Positions 7,427 to 15,501 of a stretch of DNA of 24,899 nucleotides are shown here, piece by piece. Position 1 is the stretch's first letter, and every line of letters starts with the position of its first letter. The DNA lies in NCBI GenBank assembly GCA_001784055.1, contig MFOZ01000022.1, forward strand, positions 27,609 to 52,507, written 5' to 3'. The DNA comes from Candidatus Levybacteria bacterium RIFCSPLOWO2_01_FULL_42_15. GTDB lineage: Bacteria; Patescibacteriota; Microgenomatia; Levybacterales; UBA12049. The notes beneath the pieces are model-generated. The model was not told the DNA's origin. It searched no databases and was given only the letters and a program-made list of their open reading frames with translations. The position numbers and the translations under genes are program-made.

Positions 7427-8389
7427 ATGGAAGCCGTGTTGGTTACAGGTGGAGCGGGGTTTATTGGGTCTCATCTCTGCGAAAAACTTCTTTTGGATGA
7501 ATATAGAGTCATTTGTCTCGATAACTTTATTACCGGTTCCCGTCAAAACATACAGCAGCTTATTTCCAATAGAAAGTTCCAACTTGTTGAGCACGATCTT
7601 ATTGAGCCTTTGCCTAAAGAGATTCTTGACAGACAAGATATACGCTCAATATTCCATCTTGCGTCTCCCGCTTCTCCAAACAAAAAAAGTCCCAAAAGCT
7701 ATATAAACCATCCTGTTGAAACTCTTTTGGTGAATTCTCAAGGTACATATCATCTTCTTGAATATGCGCGCAAAATCCACGGGCGATTTCTCTATGCTTC
7801 TTCCTCCGAGATTTATGGAGATCCAAAGGTATCTCCTCAAAACGAGTCTTATTTTGGAAACGTGAATCCCAACGGAATTCGATCGGTATATGATGAGGCG
7901 AAACGGTTTGGAGAAGCGTTAACCATGGCGTATGTCAGAACACATGACGTGGATGGTCGTATTGTACGCATTTTCAACACGTATGGTCCTCGCATGCAAA
8001 AAGATGATGGAAGGGTGGTCTCAAACTTTATCACGCAAGCGCTTTCTCAAAAACCAATCACCGTGTACGGGGAAGGAAAACAGACAAGAAGCTTTTGTTT
8101 TATTGACGACATGCTCAACGGTCTTCTAAAGGCTCTTTTTACGCAGAATACAAAGGGAGAAGTAATAAATCTTGGAAATCCGGATGAACGGACCATTCTA
8201 GAACTTGCTAACAAAATAAAATCGCTTACCCAATCCTCCTCGGAGATTATATTTGAGGGACTGTCGCAGGATGATCCCAAGATGCGAAAGCCGGATATCC
8301 AAAAAGCAAAGAACCTGTTACAATGGAATTCAGAAGTGTCGCTTGATGAAGGATTGAAAAAAACCATAGCGTATTTCAAAAGCGTATGA
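7427..8389 (+). CDS. uxs: UDP-glucuronate decarboxylase-like (UDP-xylose synthase) SDR enzyme
   Basis: The extended SDR fold begins with TGGAGFIGSHL (7-17). It then shows FHLASPASP (76-84), ASSSEIYG (124-131) and the UXS-type active site RSVYDEAKRFGEAL, with Y155 and K159. RIFNTYGPRM, DDGRVVSNF and the TRSFCFIDDM region also match UDP-glucuronate decarboxylases, which yield UDP-xylose with NAD+ recycled in the active site. ugd in the same operon supplies the substrate. It overlaps the next gene by an ATGA. The alternative is a related nucleotide-sugar epimerase or dehydratase; the YDEAKR motif makes decarboxylase the best choice. Confidence 0.83.
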   Translation: MEAVLVTGGAGFIGSHLCEKLLLDEYRVICLDNFITGSRQNIQQLISNRKFQLVEHDLIEPLPKEILDRQDIRSIFHLASPASPNKKSPKSYINHPVETLLVNSQGTYHLLEYARKIHGRFLYASSSEIYGDPKVSPQNESYFGNVNPNGIRSVYDEAKRFGEALTMAYVRTHDVDGRIVRIFNTYGPRMQKDDGRVVSNFITQALSQKPITVYGEGKQTRSFCFIDDMLNGLLKALFTQNTKGEVINLGNPDERTILELANKIKSLTQSSSEIIFEGLSQDDPKMRKPDIQKAKNLLQWNSEVSLDEGLKKTIAYFKSV

Positions 8390-9546
8390 AAGTAGTTGTT
8401 ATTCTTCCTACCTATAATGAAAAAGGAAACATTGAGCGTCTTATTCCCGTTCTTGAAGAGGAAATTTTTCCCAAGATCAAAAATCACGCTATGCATATTT
8501 TGGTTGCGGATGATAATTCTCCTGATGGCACGGCGGATGAGGTAAGAAAACTTATAAAAAAGTACGCAAACATCCATCTTAGCGTTGGGGAAAAGAAAGG
8601 TTTGGGAGCGGCGTACGTTCGTGCTATGACGTATGCGATAGAACAAATGAAGGCAGATGTCATGTTTGAGATGGATGCGGATTTTTTTCATGACCCACAC
8701 AAGATTCCGGAATTTTTGCAAAAAATTGATAAAGAATATGATCTTGTTGTGGGAACCCGCTACAGCGGCGGAGGATCTATTCCCAAGAATTGGGGACTCC
8801 ATAGAAAGCTATTTTCCGTTTTTGGGAATCTGATTGTGCGTACCATATTAACTCGTTTTTGGATTCACGATTGGACGGGAGGGTTTCGCGCTTTGAAAAA
8901 AGAAGTGTTTCTTAAAGAGAAAGAAAAGATATCACAATTTAAGGGTTACACATTCCAAGTTGCTTTTTTGCATAAGGCGGTTCAGGATGGATTCAAGATT
9001 GCAGAAGTTCCGTTTGCGGCAAAAGACAGAATGCTTGGGAGATCCAAAATTGCCCCTGTTGAATACATAATAAATCTTCTTACGTACGTCTTTATCTCGC
9101 GGTTTTGGGAGCTTGTATATTCCCCGTTTTTGAAATACGCGATCACCGGCTTTATAGGATATGTGGTAAACGCAATAACCCTTGAGGTTCTTTTCCGCAA
9201 GGGGTTTCATCCTTCCTTTGCTGGCGCAGTTGGAGCAGAGTTTGCCATTGTGTGGAATTTTATAGTGAACAATTTTTGGGCGTTTTCAGGCTACAAGATC
9301 ACAAAGCCTTTTAAAGTGCTTCTTAAATTCCCTCAATTTAATTTAGTTTCCTTAGGATCCTTGGTGATTATTTCTACCGTACTTGCGGTTGGAACTCATT
9401 TTTTTGGCGTTGAAAGCAGGCAAATATTTCTTGTTGTTGGAATTGGATTTTTTGTTATTCCCTATAGCTATTCCATGTATAATATATTTATATGGAAAAG
9501 ATGGCACATCTCCTTTTTGGAAGGTCTTCAAAAAAAGCTAGGATAG
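8386..9546 (+). CDS. Polyprenyl-phosphate glycosyltransferase: GT2 (DPM1-like) fused to GtrA membrane domain
   Basis: Residues 1 to about 235 form a GT2 domain with LPTYNEKGNI at 7-16, ADDNSPDGT near 41-49 and the metal-binding D97-A-D99. They match dolichol/polyprenol-phosphate mannosyltransferases, which load a sugar from GDP-mannose or UDP-glucose onto a lipid carrier. Residues from about 245 to 380 form a GtrA domain with four hydrophobic helices (FLKYAITGFIGYVVNAIT onwards), thought to help move or present the lipid-linked sugar across the membrane. The gene shares ATGA with uxs and overlaps the downstream glycosyltransferase by 55 bases. Working with that GT39-like protein, it would supply the outside-facing sugar donor. 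The sugar is unknown. Confidence 0.88.
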   Translation: MKVVVILPTYNEKGNIERLIPVLEEEIFPKIKNHAMHILVADDNSPDGTADEVRKLIKKYANIHLSVGEKKGLGAAYVRAMTYAIEQMKADVMFEMDADFFHDPHKIPEFLQKIDKEYDLVVGTRYSGGGSIPKNWGLHRKLFSVFGNLIVRTILTRFWIHDWTGGFRALKKEVFLKEKEKISQFKGYTFQVAFLHKAVQDGFKIAEVPFAAKDRMLGRSKIAPVEYIINLLTYVFISRFWELVYSPFLKYAITGFIGYVVNAITLEVLFRKGFHPSFAGAVGAEFAIVWNFIVNNFWAFSGYKITKPFKVLLKFPQFNLVSLGSLVIISTVLAVGTHFFGVESRQIFLVVGIGFFVIPYSYSMYNIFIWKRWHISFLEGLQKKLG

Positions 9547-11105
9547 TTTTTTCGTTTCTCATCCTTTTATTAGCTTCCTTTCTTAGGTTATACAGAATTG
9601 GTGACTATATGACGTTTCTGGGAGATGAAGGAAGGGATGCGCTTGTTGTATATAATATCTTACATGGGCAGCTTACTCTCTTAGGTCCTACCGCTTCTGT
9701 TGGAGGATTCTTTTTAGGTCCCTTATATTATTATTTCATGGCTCCCTTTTTGTGGCTGTTTGACTACGATCCCGTTGGCCCTGCGGTTATGGTTGCTCTT
9801 TTTGGAATAGCAACAGTATACCTTGTTTATAAAGTGGGAAGCGAGTTTTTTGGAAAGGACGCAGGATTCATTGCAGCGTTTCTTTATTCAATTTCTCCTA
9901 TTGTCATAGCCTACTCCCGGTCTTCTTGGAATCCAAACCTCATGCCGTTTTTTTCCCTACTTACTCTTTACGTATTATATCAGGCAGTAACTACTCAGCG
10001 AGCATTGCTCTATTTTGCATCCGGCATACTGCTCGGCTTTACCATGCAGTTTCATTATTTAGCAACATTTCTCGCCATTATTATGGCAGTCTATGTTTTT
10101 GCGTGTCAGTTCCACCTGATTACTAAGAACCTAGGAATCTTTTTACTATCTATCTGCAAGCAGTATATGCTGCTTTCGATCGGTTTTATTACCGGGTGGT
10201 CGTTGTTTTTAGCCTTTGAAATTCGGCATGGTTTTCCCAATGTGCAAAGCATTATTCGGTTCATTCTTCATTCCGGGGAAACGGGAGGAGGAGAAACATT
10301 TTCCCTCACAATCGGAAACGTATTCTTTCGTCTGTTCGGAAGGCTTGTTACCACGTATCCTCCCCCCGAGCAAGTAAATTTTCATGAACATCTTGAGATT
10401 GCAATTTGGTATTACGCAACATTCATTCTGGGCTTGGGAAGCATTATTCTTGTCGTGTTTCTTTTCGCAAGAGCAATGCGGAAAAAGGAGCAATCTTTCT
10501 TGGCGCTTCTTCTTTTTGTTGTGTGGTTTTTTGTAGGAATTCTTTTGTTTGGGTTTTACAAAAAGCAAATTTATGATTACTACTTTGGTTTTCTCTTTCC
10601 GCTCCCGTTCTTGCTTGTAGGAGCTTTTTTTGCAAAGCTTTTCTCTTATACAGGAAAGCTTCATTGGCAGGTACGAACTATTAGTATGGGATTTCTTGTC
10701 GTTGTAGTAGCTATGAACCTTCAAGGAATTTCATTCCGTTCTGTGCCAAACAGACAAAAAGAGCAGGTCAGGACGATAGCGGAGTTCGTTCTCAATCAGA
10801 CAGGCAACAAACCGTTTAATTTTGCCCTTCTTACCTTAGGTAATTCGGATCACGGGTATCGATATTTTATGAAACTTGAAGGGAAAGATCCAACGGTCAT
10901 TCAAAATCCTTATTTAGATCCAAAGAGGCAAACGGTCACAGACCAACTATTTGTCATATGTGAAGATCCTTCCTGCAAACCGCTTGGGAATTCTTTATGG
11001 GAAGTAGCAGGCTTCGGTCGTGCAGAAATAGAACAGGAATGGAACGTATCGGTGGTAAAAGTATATAAGCTAATCCATTACACGGGCTCCTTAGTTCCCT
11101 CTTGA
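9492..11105 (+). CDS. GT39-like (PMT/ArnT-type) polytopic membrane glycosyltransferase
   Basis: The 537-residue product has about a dozen hydrophobic segments from residue 18 onward and a C-terminal soluble tail of about 120 residues. In the first external loop, GDEGRDA at 44-50 carries the acidic pair D45-E46 at the position used by GT-C enzymes of the PMT/ArnT group, which transfer a sugar from polyprenyl phosphate to protein or lipid outside the cell. Its start lies inside the preceding GT2-GtrA gene (55-base overlap), implying coupled translation and a donor-acceptor relation. An alternative Met is at codon 4. It closes the sugar operon: its TGA lies within the -35 hexamer of the next promoter. 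The acceptor is unknown. Confidence 0.85.
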   Translation: MEKMAHLLFGRSSKKARIVFSFLILLLASFLRLYRIGDYMTFLGDEGRDALVVYNILHGQLTLLGPTASVGGFFLGPLYYYFMAPFLWLFDYDPVGPAVMVALFGIATVYLVYKVGSEFFGKDAGFIAAFLYSISPIVIAYSRSSWNPNLMPFFSLLTLYVLYQAVTTQRALLYFASGILLGFTMQFHYLATFLAIIMAVYVFACQFHLITKNLGIFLLSICKQYMLLSIGFITGWSLFLAFEIRHGFPNVQSIIRFILHSGETGGGETFSLTIGNVFFRLFGRLVTTYPPPEQVNFHEHLEIAIWYYATFILGLGSIILVVFLFARAMRKKEQSFLALLLFVVWFFVGILLFGFYKKQIYDYYFGFLFPLPFLLVGAFFAKLFSYTGKLHWQVRTISMGFLVVVVAMNLQGISFRSVPNRQKEQVRTIAEFVLNQTGNKPFNFALLTLGNSDHGYRYFMKLEGKDPTVIQNPYLDPKRQTVTDQLFVICEDPSCKPLGNSLWEVAGFGRAEIEQEWNVSVVKVYKLIHYTGSLVPS

Positions 11106-11130
11106 CAGATTTCAATTATCTTCATAAACT
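11102..11130 (+). promoter_or_regulatory. Sigma70-type promoter of the rrf2-suf operon
   Basis: A consensus -35 TTGACA (11102-11107), a 17-base spacer and a -10 TAAACT (11125-11130) precede the Rrf2 gene. Transcription should begin near 11137, giving a leader of about 16 bases before ATG 11153. The -35 overlaps the stop codon of the glycosyltransferase. A weak dyad (AAAC, 8 bases, GTTT; 11126-11141) covers the -10 and the start region and could be an Rrf2 operator, but it is too short to be sure. Confidence 0.65.
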
Positions 11131-11152
11131 ACTACTTGTTTGGTATAAGTAT

Positions 11153-11575
11153 ATGATTCGGTTTTCCAGAAGAGAGGATTACGCCGTCATCCTGGTTACA
11201 GCGCTTGCTCAGCGCTTTAATAAAAAACCGGTTCCTCTGTCTCGTATCGCAAGACAGTATCGTATCTCTTTACTTTTCTTGCGAAACCTTGCAAACGAAT
11301 TAAGAAAGGAAAACATTATTGGAGCCATTGAAGGCAGAAACGGCGGATATTTTCTTAAAAAAGATCCAAAGGAGTTGCTCATGGGAGACGTATTGGAAAG
11401 CTTTTCTTCTTCTCCTGTCCTTCCGTGTTGTTCGGTAGGGATGAGTAGAGTTCACCTAGGTAAATGTCCCAAAGAAGCGTTTTGCGACCCCGGTTTTATC
11501 TGGAGAAAACTCAATAAAGAATTTCTTGAAAAAATTTCTTGCCTTACGGTTAATCAATTCATGGAGTATCGTTAA
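11153..11575 (+). CDS. Rrf2-family transcription regulator, probable Fe-S sensor of the suf operon
   Basis: A 140-residue protein starting MIRFSRREDYAV, the usual beginning of Rrf2 winged-helix regulators. The helix-turn-helix lies at about 27-52 (PLSRIARQYRIS then LANELRKENII) and the wing GRNGGYFL at 61-68. Cysteines at 92, 93, 105 and 111 fall in the loop that holds the iron-sulfur cluster in IscR, NsrR and SufR-type members, although the spacing differs from IscR (C-X5-C-X5-C). A TTG at 11102 would extend the frame by 17 residues, but that TTG is part of the -35, so I use ATG 11153. It stands 3 bases before sufC. I infer that it senses cluster status and represses its own operon. Confidence 0.88.
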   Translation: MIRFSRREDYAVILVTALAQRFNKKPVPLSRIARQYRISLLFLRNLANELRKENIIGAIEGRNGGYFLKKDPKELLMGDVLESFSSSPVLPCCSVGMSRVHLGKCPKEAFCDPGFIWRKLNKEFLEKISCLTVNQFMEYR

Positions 11576-11578
11576 TCT

Positions 11579-12313
11579 ATGTTAATAATAAAAAATCTTT
11601 ACGCATCGATTGAGAATAAGCCTATTCTTAAGGGCGTAAATTTGACAATCAAACAAGGAGAGGTCCACGCCGTTATGGGTCCGAATGGAGCAGGAAAAAC
11701 AACGCTTGTGTTAAGTCTCATGGGGCATCCGAAGTATGCAATTGACTCCTCAAAATCAAAAGTTCTTCTTAGAAAAATAAATCTTTTACCTCTTCTTCCG
11801 GAAAAACGCGCCCACTTAGGTCTTTTTGTGGCGTTTCAGCAGCCGGTTGAGGTGATCGGAGTTTCTGTTCTTTCGTTTCTAAGAACTGCTTATAAGGCGC
11901 TTTATCCCAATCGCAAGATTCCTCTTTCAGAGTTTAAAAGAGAGGTAGAAGTGGCGCTTAAAGCAGTTTCTCTTGATACCTCTTTTATGTATAGATTTCT
12001 TAATGAAGGTTTTTCCGGCGGAGAAAAAAAGAGATGCGAAGTTGCTCAACTTTTGATTCTTAAACCCCGCTTTGCCATTTTAGATGAGATTGATTCGGGG
12101 CTTGACGTGGATAGTCTGCGTGTGGTTTCAAGCGCTATTAGAAAGATCGTACAGAAAGAAAAAATGGGGATACTCCTTATTACTCATTATCAGCGAATTC
12201 TCCATTATCTCAAACCGGACAAAATTCATGTTCTTATGGACGGAACAATCAAAAGATCCGACGGGATGACTTTGGTGAAAAGAATCGAGGAAAAAGGATA
12301 TGCAGCAGTTTAA
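11579..12313 (+). CDS. sufC: Fe-S cluster assembly ATPase SufC
   Basis: The ABC-type ATPase of the SufBCD scaffold complex. The Walker A motif GPNGAGKTT lies at about 35-43, the ABC signature FSGGEKKR near 144-151, the Walker B FAILDEIDSGLD near 164-175, and a switch histidine in LLITHYQ near 202. DEIDSGLD is the variant typical of SufC rather than of transport ATPases. At 244 residues the length is normal. It follows the Rrf2 gene by 3 bases and overlaps sufB by 14, so its expression is tied to both. The protein is cytosolic; ATP binding drives the shape change that opens the SufB-SufD interface for cluster building. Confidence 0.96.
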   Translation: MLIIKNLYASIENKPILKGVNLTIKQGEVHAVMGPNGAGKTTLVLSLMGHPKYAIDSSKSKVLLRKINLLPLLPEKRAHLGLFVAFQQPVEVIGVSVLSFLRTAYKALYPNRKIPLSEFKREVEVALKAVSLDTSFMYRFLNEGFSGGEKKRCEVAQLLILKPRFAILDEIDSGLDVDSLRVVSSAIRKIVQKEKMGILLITHYQRILHYLKPDKIHVLMDGTIKRSDGMTLVKRIEEKGYAAV

Positions 12314-13691
12314 TAGTCCCTCCTACCAGTTTGGATTTCACGACGATATAAAGCCCTTCTATCAAGCGAAAAAAGGATTATCGCAAAAAGTGATCGAAGA
12401 GATTTCGTGGATGAAGAATGAGCCAGAGTGGATGCGCTCAATTCGCTTATCAGCGCTTAAGATGTTCTATGCAAAAAAAATGCCAGGGTGGGGAGGAGAT
12501 TTATCTTGTCTTGATTTTGACGAAATGTATTATTATGTGAAGCCTACACAAAAACAGGGAAGAACATGGGATGAAGTACCAGCTGAAATTAAAAACACAT
12601 TTGAAAAAATCGGAATTCCGGAGGCAGAAAAAAAATTCTTGGCGGGGGTTGGAGCACAGTACGATTCCGAAGTGGTATACCACAGCGTATCAAAGATGCT
12701 TGCAAAAAAGGGCGTTATCTTTGTGGATACCGATACGGCGGTACAAAAATATCCAGACATTGTAAAAAAGTATTTTGGAACTATGATTCCTGCAGCAGAC
12801 AACAAGTTTGCAGCCCTTAATACTGCGGCGTGGTCTGGAGGCTCTTTTATTTATGTTCCCAAAGGAGTTCACGTGGAGTTACCTCTTCAAGCCTATTTTC
12901 GCATCAACTCAAAAAACATGGGTCAGTTTGAGCGAACCCTCATTATTGCAGATGAAGGAAGCTATGTTCACTACGTGGAGGGTTGTACTGCTCCAATATT
13001 TACGACTGATTCTCTCCATGCGGCAGTGGTTGAAATTCTAGTTAAGAAAGGAGCGCGTGTCCGCTACACAACCATTCAAAATTGGAGTAAGAACGTCTAT
13101 AACCTGGTTACCAAACGCATGTTTATAGAAGAGGAAGGTTTTGGGGAGTGGATTGATGGAAATTTGGGAAGCCAGCTTACCATGAAGTACCCAAGCGTAT
13201 ATCTAAAAGGTAGAAAGGCAAGAGGCGAAGTATTGTCTCTTGCGTTTGCATCAAATGGTCAGCATCAGGACGCGGGAGGGAAAGCGATTCACTTGGCGCC
13301 TGAAACCACTTCGGTTATTTCTTCAAAGTCGGTCAGTAAAGATGGAGGCAGAACCTCTTATAGAGGGCTTTTAAAAATACTTAAGGGTGCTAAAAAAAGC
13401 AAATCAACGGTTCGTTGCGATGCGTTAATTCTTGATGAAAAAAGCAGGTCTGATACCTACCCCACCATTGATATTCAAGAAGAAAACGTGATGGTTGGGC
13501 ATGAGGCAGCGGTGTCAAAAATTGGAGAAGAGCAGTTGTTTTATTTTCAGACGAGAGGTATTTCTCAACCGCAGGCAGAGGTAATGATTGTGAACGGATT
13601 TATAGAGCCGATCGTAAGGGAGCTTCCTATGGAGTATGCGGTGGAATTAAACAGGCTTATTCAGTTGGAGATGACAGGAGCGGTGGGGTAG
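12300..13691 (+). CDS. sufB: Fe-S cluster assembly scaffold SufB
   Basis: The 463-residue length and overall sequence are those of full SufB. The N-terminal SufB-specific part (FHDDIKPFYQAKKGLS, then EPEWMRSIRLSALK) is present, followed by the beta-helix core with NTAAWSGGSFIYVPKGVHVELPLQAYFRIN and IIADEGSYVHYVEGC. C373 in VRCDAL corresponds to the conserved cysteine that takes up sulfur and helps hold the nascent cluster, and HEAAVSKIGEEQLFYF near 401-416 is the SufBD family end motif. It overlaps sufC by 14 bases and is followed by sufD after 4. With the half-length sufD next door, SufB may carry more of the scaffold function, perhaps partly as a homodimer. Confidence 0.96.
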   Translation: MQQFNSPSYQFGFHDDIKPFYQAKKGLSQKVIEEISWMKNEPEWMRSIRLSALKMFYAKKMPGWGGDLSCLDFDEMYYYVKPTQKQGRTWDEVPAEIKNTFEKIGIPEAEKKFLAGVGAQYDSEVVYHSVSKMLAKKGVIFVDTDTAVQKYPDIVKKYFGTMIPAADNKFAALNTAAWSGGSFIYVPKGVHVELPLQAYFRINSKNMGQFERTLIIADEGSYVHYVEGCTAPIFTTDSLHAAVVEILVKKGARVRYTTIQNWSKNVYNLVTKRMFIEEEGFGEWIDGNLGSQLTMKYPSVYLKGRKARGEVLSLAFASNGQHQDAGGKAIHLAPETTSVISSKSVSKDGGRTSYRGLLKILKGAKKSKSTVRCDALILDEKSRSDTYPTIDIQEENVMVGHEAAVSKIGEEQLFYFQTRGISQPQAEVMIVNGFIEPIVRELPMEYAVELNRLIQLEMTGAVG

Positions 13692-13695
13692 CATA

Positions 13696-14271
13696 ATGAA
13701 AAATGTAAAAATAGAAATAGTTGTAAAAAAGGGAGAAGAAAAGATAATTCCTTTTGTGTGGATTAATGGCAGGGAGACTCATGTTGCGTGGAACGCGCGT
13801 CTGGTAGGAGAGGGTTCATCCGTTCATTTGGTGGGAATTTTTTTAGGAGACAATGCGTCTTCTGTTAAATTCGATACATTTGTTACGCATGAGGCTTCCC
13901 ATACCATATCAAAAACCACAATTAGAGGTGTGTTTAGAGACAGGTCTTCGTTTGATAATGACGGCATGATTCGCATTAACAAAGGAGCGGTTGCCTCCGA
14001 TGGGTTTTTTGCCTCAAAAATTCTTCTGTTTGGTAATGCCAAAGGAAGGTCGGTTCCGTCCCTTGAGATTGATGAAAACGATCTTAAAGCAGGGCACGCC
14101 TCAACCATTGGAAGACCAGACGAGGATCAGCTTTTTTATCTAAGAAGCAAAGGGTTAACCCAGGAAGAAGCGCAAAAGCTTATTATTACTGGGTTTTTCG
14201 AGCCGGCACTTTCTCTATTGCCCCGCAGTCAACAAAAAACAGTAAAACGTCAACTTACTTATCATATTTAA
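13696..14271 (+). CDS. sufD: Half-length SufD-like scaffold subunit
   Basis: The 191 residues align with the C-terminal beta-helix and end domain of the SufB/SufD family. FDNDGMIRINKGAVASDGFFASKILLF is followed by PSLEIDENDLKAGHASTIGRPDEDQLFYLRSKGL. H134 in KAGHAS corresponds to the SufD histidine needed in E. coli for cluster assembly, and the family cysteine of SufB is absent, which favours SufD over SufB. Classical SufD is about 400 residues, so roughly the N-terminal half is missing. The frame begins with its own ATG 4 bases after sufB, so I think this is a natural short form rather than a broken gene. Its stop codon begins the 23-bp repeat that also follows sufS. Confidence 0.8.
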   Translation: MKNVKIEIVVKKGEEKIIPFVWINGRETHVAWNARLVGEGSSVHLVGIFLGDNASSVKFDTFVTHEASHTISKTTIRGVFRDRSSFDNDGMIRINKGAVASDGFFASKILLFGNAKGRSVPSLEIDENDLKAGHASTIGRPDEDQLFYLRSKGLTQEEAQKLIITGFFEPALSLLPRSQQKTVKRQLTYHI

Positions 14272-14290
14272 AGTATGCTGCTACGTAGCA
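14268..14290 (+). repeat. 23-bp direct repeat, copy 1 (before sufS)
   Basis: Bases 14268-14290 are identical to 15498-15520. The copy starts at the sufD stop codon and ends 11 bases before the sufS ATG. It contains a 12-base perfect palindrome (14279-14290) centred on TACGTA. Unlike copy 2 it is not continued into a long palindrome: the sequence diverges at 14291 and supplies the ribosome binding site (GGAG at 14293-14296) of sufS. Confidence 0.9.
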
Positions 14291-14301
14291 CTGGAGTATA
14301 G

Positions 14302-15501
14302 ATGAAAAAGAAAGATTTTCCGATTTTTCAAAACAATAAAGATCTTGTCTATCTTGACTCTGCGGCAACTTCTCAAAAACCACAAGTTGTTTTAGATGCA
14401 ATGATGGATTATTACAAAAATTATAATGCGAATGTGCGAAGGGGATTATATCCCATTGCTGAAAAAGCGACAGCAAAAGTAGAGGAAGCAAGAGACAAAG
14501 TCTCAGAATTTATTAACGCGGAAGACCCCTCTGAAATAATCTTCGTTCGCAATGCGACTGAAGCGATCAATATTGTTGTTGAATCATATACATACCCTTC
14601 TATTAAAGAAGGAGAAGAGATAGCAACAACCATTATGGAGCATCATTCAAACTTCGTTCCATGGCAACAGCTCGCCATAAAAAAATTTTTGAAATTTGGA
14701 TACCTCGATTTTGATCACAATGGAAATCTTTTTTTTGTTGATGAGCTTATAAAAAAAGCAAAAAGTCTGGCAATTACTCATGTTTCAAATGTTTTAGGGA
14801 CAATTAATCCTATCAAGGAAATAATCAGAAATGCCAGAAAAATTAACAAAGATATTGTTATTCTCGTTGATGGCGCGCAGTCAGTACCTCATATGAAAGT
14901 TGACGTTCAAGATTTGGATTGTGATTTTTTTGTTTTTTCAGGACATAAGATGATGGCATCAACCGGTATTGGCGTGTTGTACGGGAAAAAGAAACTTCTT
15001 TCAAGGATGGAACCGTTCTTGTATGGAGGACAGATGATCCAAGAAGTCGCAATAGACAGGAGCACCTTTGCAGATATTCCGTATCGTTTTGAAGCGGGAA
15101 CGCTTGATATTGCGGGAATAATTAGCCTTGGCGTGGCGGTTGACTATCTAGAAAAACTTGGAATGGAGGCTATCCGGAATCATGAAAAAAAGCTTACTCG
15201 GTACTGTCTTGATCAAATGGAGAAAATTGAAGGAATAACACTGTATGGCCCAAAAAATGCAGAAGAAAAAGGAGGAATAATTGCGTTTAACATAGAAAGG
15301 ATTCATCCGCATGATATTGCTCAAGTTTTGGGAGATAGAAATATCTGCATCAGGGCGGGACATCACTGCGCCATGCCGCTTCATACGCGTCTAGGGGTTA
15401 GCGCTACCTGTAGAGTGAGTTTTGGAATATATAATGAAACAGAAGATGTGGACATCTTAGTAAAGGGAATTCAAAAAGTAAAGAAAATCTTCAAGGCTTA
15501 A
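14302..15501 (+). CDS. sufS: Cysteine desulfurase SufS
   Basis: The PLP enzyme that takes sulfur from cysteine for cluster building. It starts with LVYLDSAATSQKP (15-27), carries HHSNFVPWQ near 113-121 and the PLP lysine K216 in FSGHKMMASTGIG. The persulfide-forming cysteine is C356 in RAGHHCAMPLH; this short loop is the SufS (group II) form rather than the IscS form. At 399 residues it is full-length. It has a GGAG ribosome binding site five bases before ATG 14302. It is the only suf gene here flanked on both sides by copies of the same 23-bp repeat, which may point to movement as a unit. The middle of the gene (14701-14940) is AT-rich, but the gene as a whole is close to its neighbours in GC. 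Confidence 0.96.
   Translation: MKKKDFPIFQNNKDLVYLDSAATSQKPQVVLDAMMDYYKNYNANVRRGLYPIAEKATAKVEEARDKVSEFINAEDPSEIIFVRNATEAINIVVESYTYPSIKEGEEIATTIMEHHSNFVPWQQLAIKKFLKFGYLDFDHNGNLFFVDELIKKAKSLAITHVSNVLGTINPIKEIIRNARKINKDIVILVDGAQSVPHMKVDVQDLDCDFFVFSGHKMMASTGIGVLYGKKKLLSRMEPFLYGGQMIQEVAIDRSTFADIPYRFEAGTLDIAGIISLGVAVDYLEKLGMEAIRNHEKKLTRYCLDQMEKIEGITLYGPKNAEEKGGIIAFNIERIHPHDIAQVLGDRNICIRAGHHCAMPLHTRLGVSATCRVSFGIYNETEDVDILVKGIQKVKKIFKA

Noticed and set aside
8047..8802. 251-codon open frame on the minus strand
   Set aside because: It lies antisense across uxs and the GT2-GtrA gene, both of which have clear family motifs in the plus frame; its translation shows no motif and is rich in Phe, Ile and Asn, as expected of a shadow frame.
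10209..10724. 171-codon minus-strand frame
   Set aside because: Lysine-rich shadow of the hydrophobic GT39-like gene; no start signal or motif.
11141..11149. TG-G-TATAAG as an extended -10 for the Rrf2 gene
   Set aside because: Transcription from it would begin after the ATG at 11153; the TTGACA-N17-TAAACT promoter just upstream fits better.
11102..11152. TTG start extending the Rrf2 protein by 17 residues
   Set aside because: The TTG is the first part of a consensus -35 (TTGACA), and Rrf2 proteins start at the MIRFSRREDYA position given by ATG 11153.
14302..15501. sufS as a foreign gene by base composition
   Set aside because: Line-by-line GC counts vary from about 28% to 55%, with an overall value near that of the neighbours, so composition alone does not support transfer; only the flanking repeats do.
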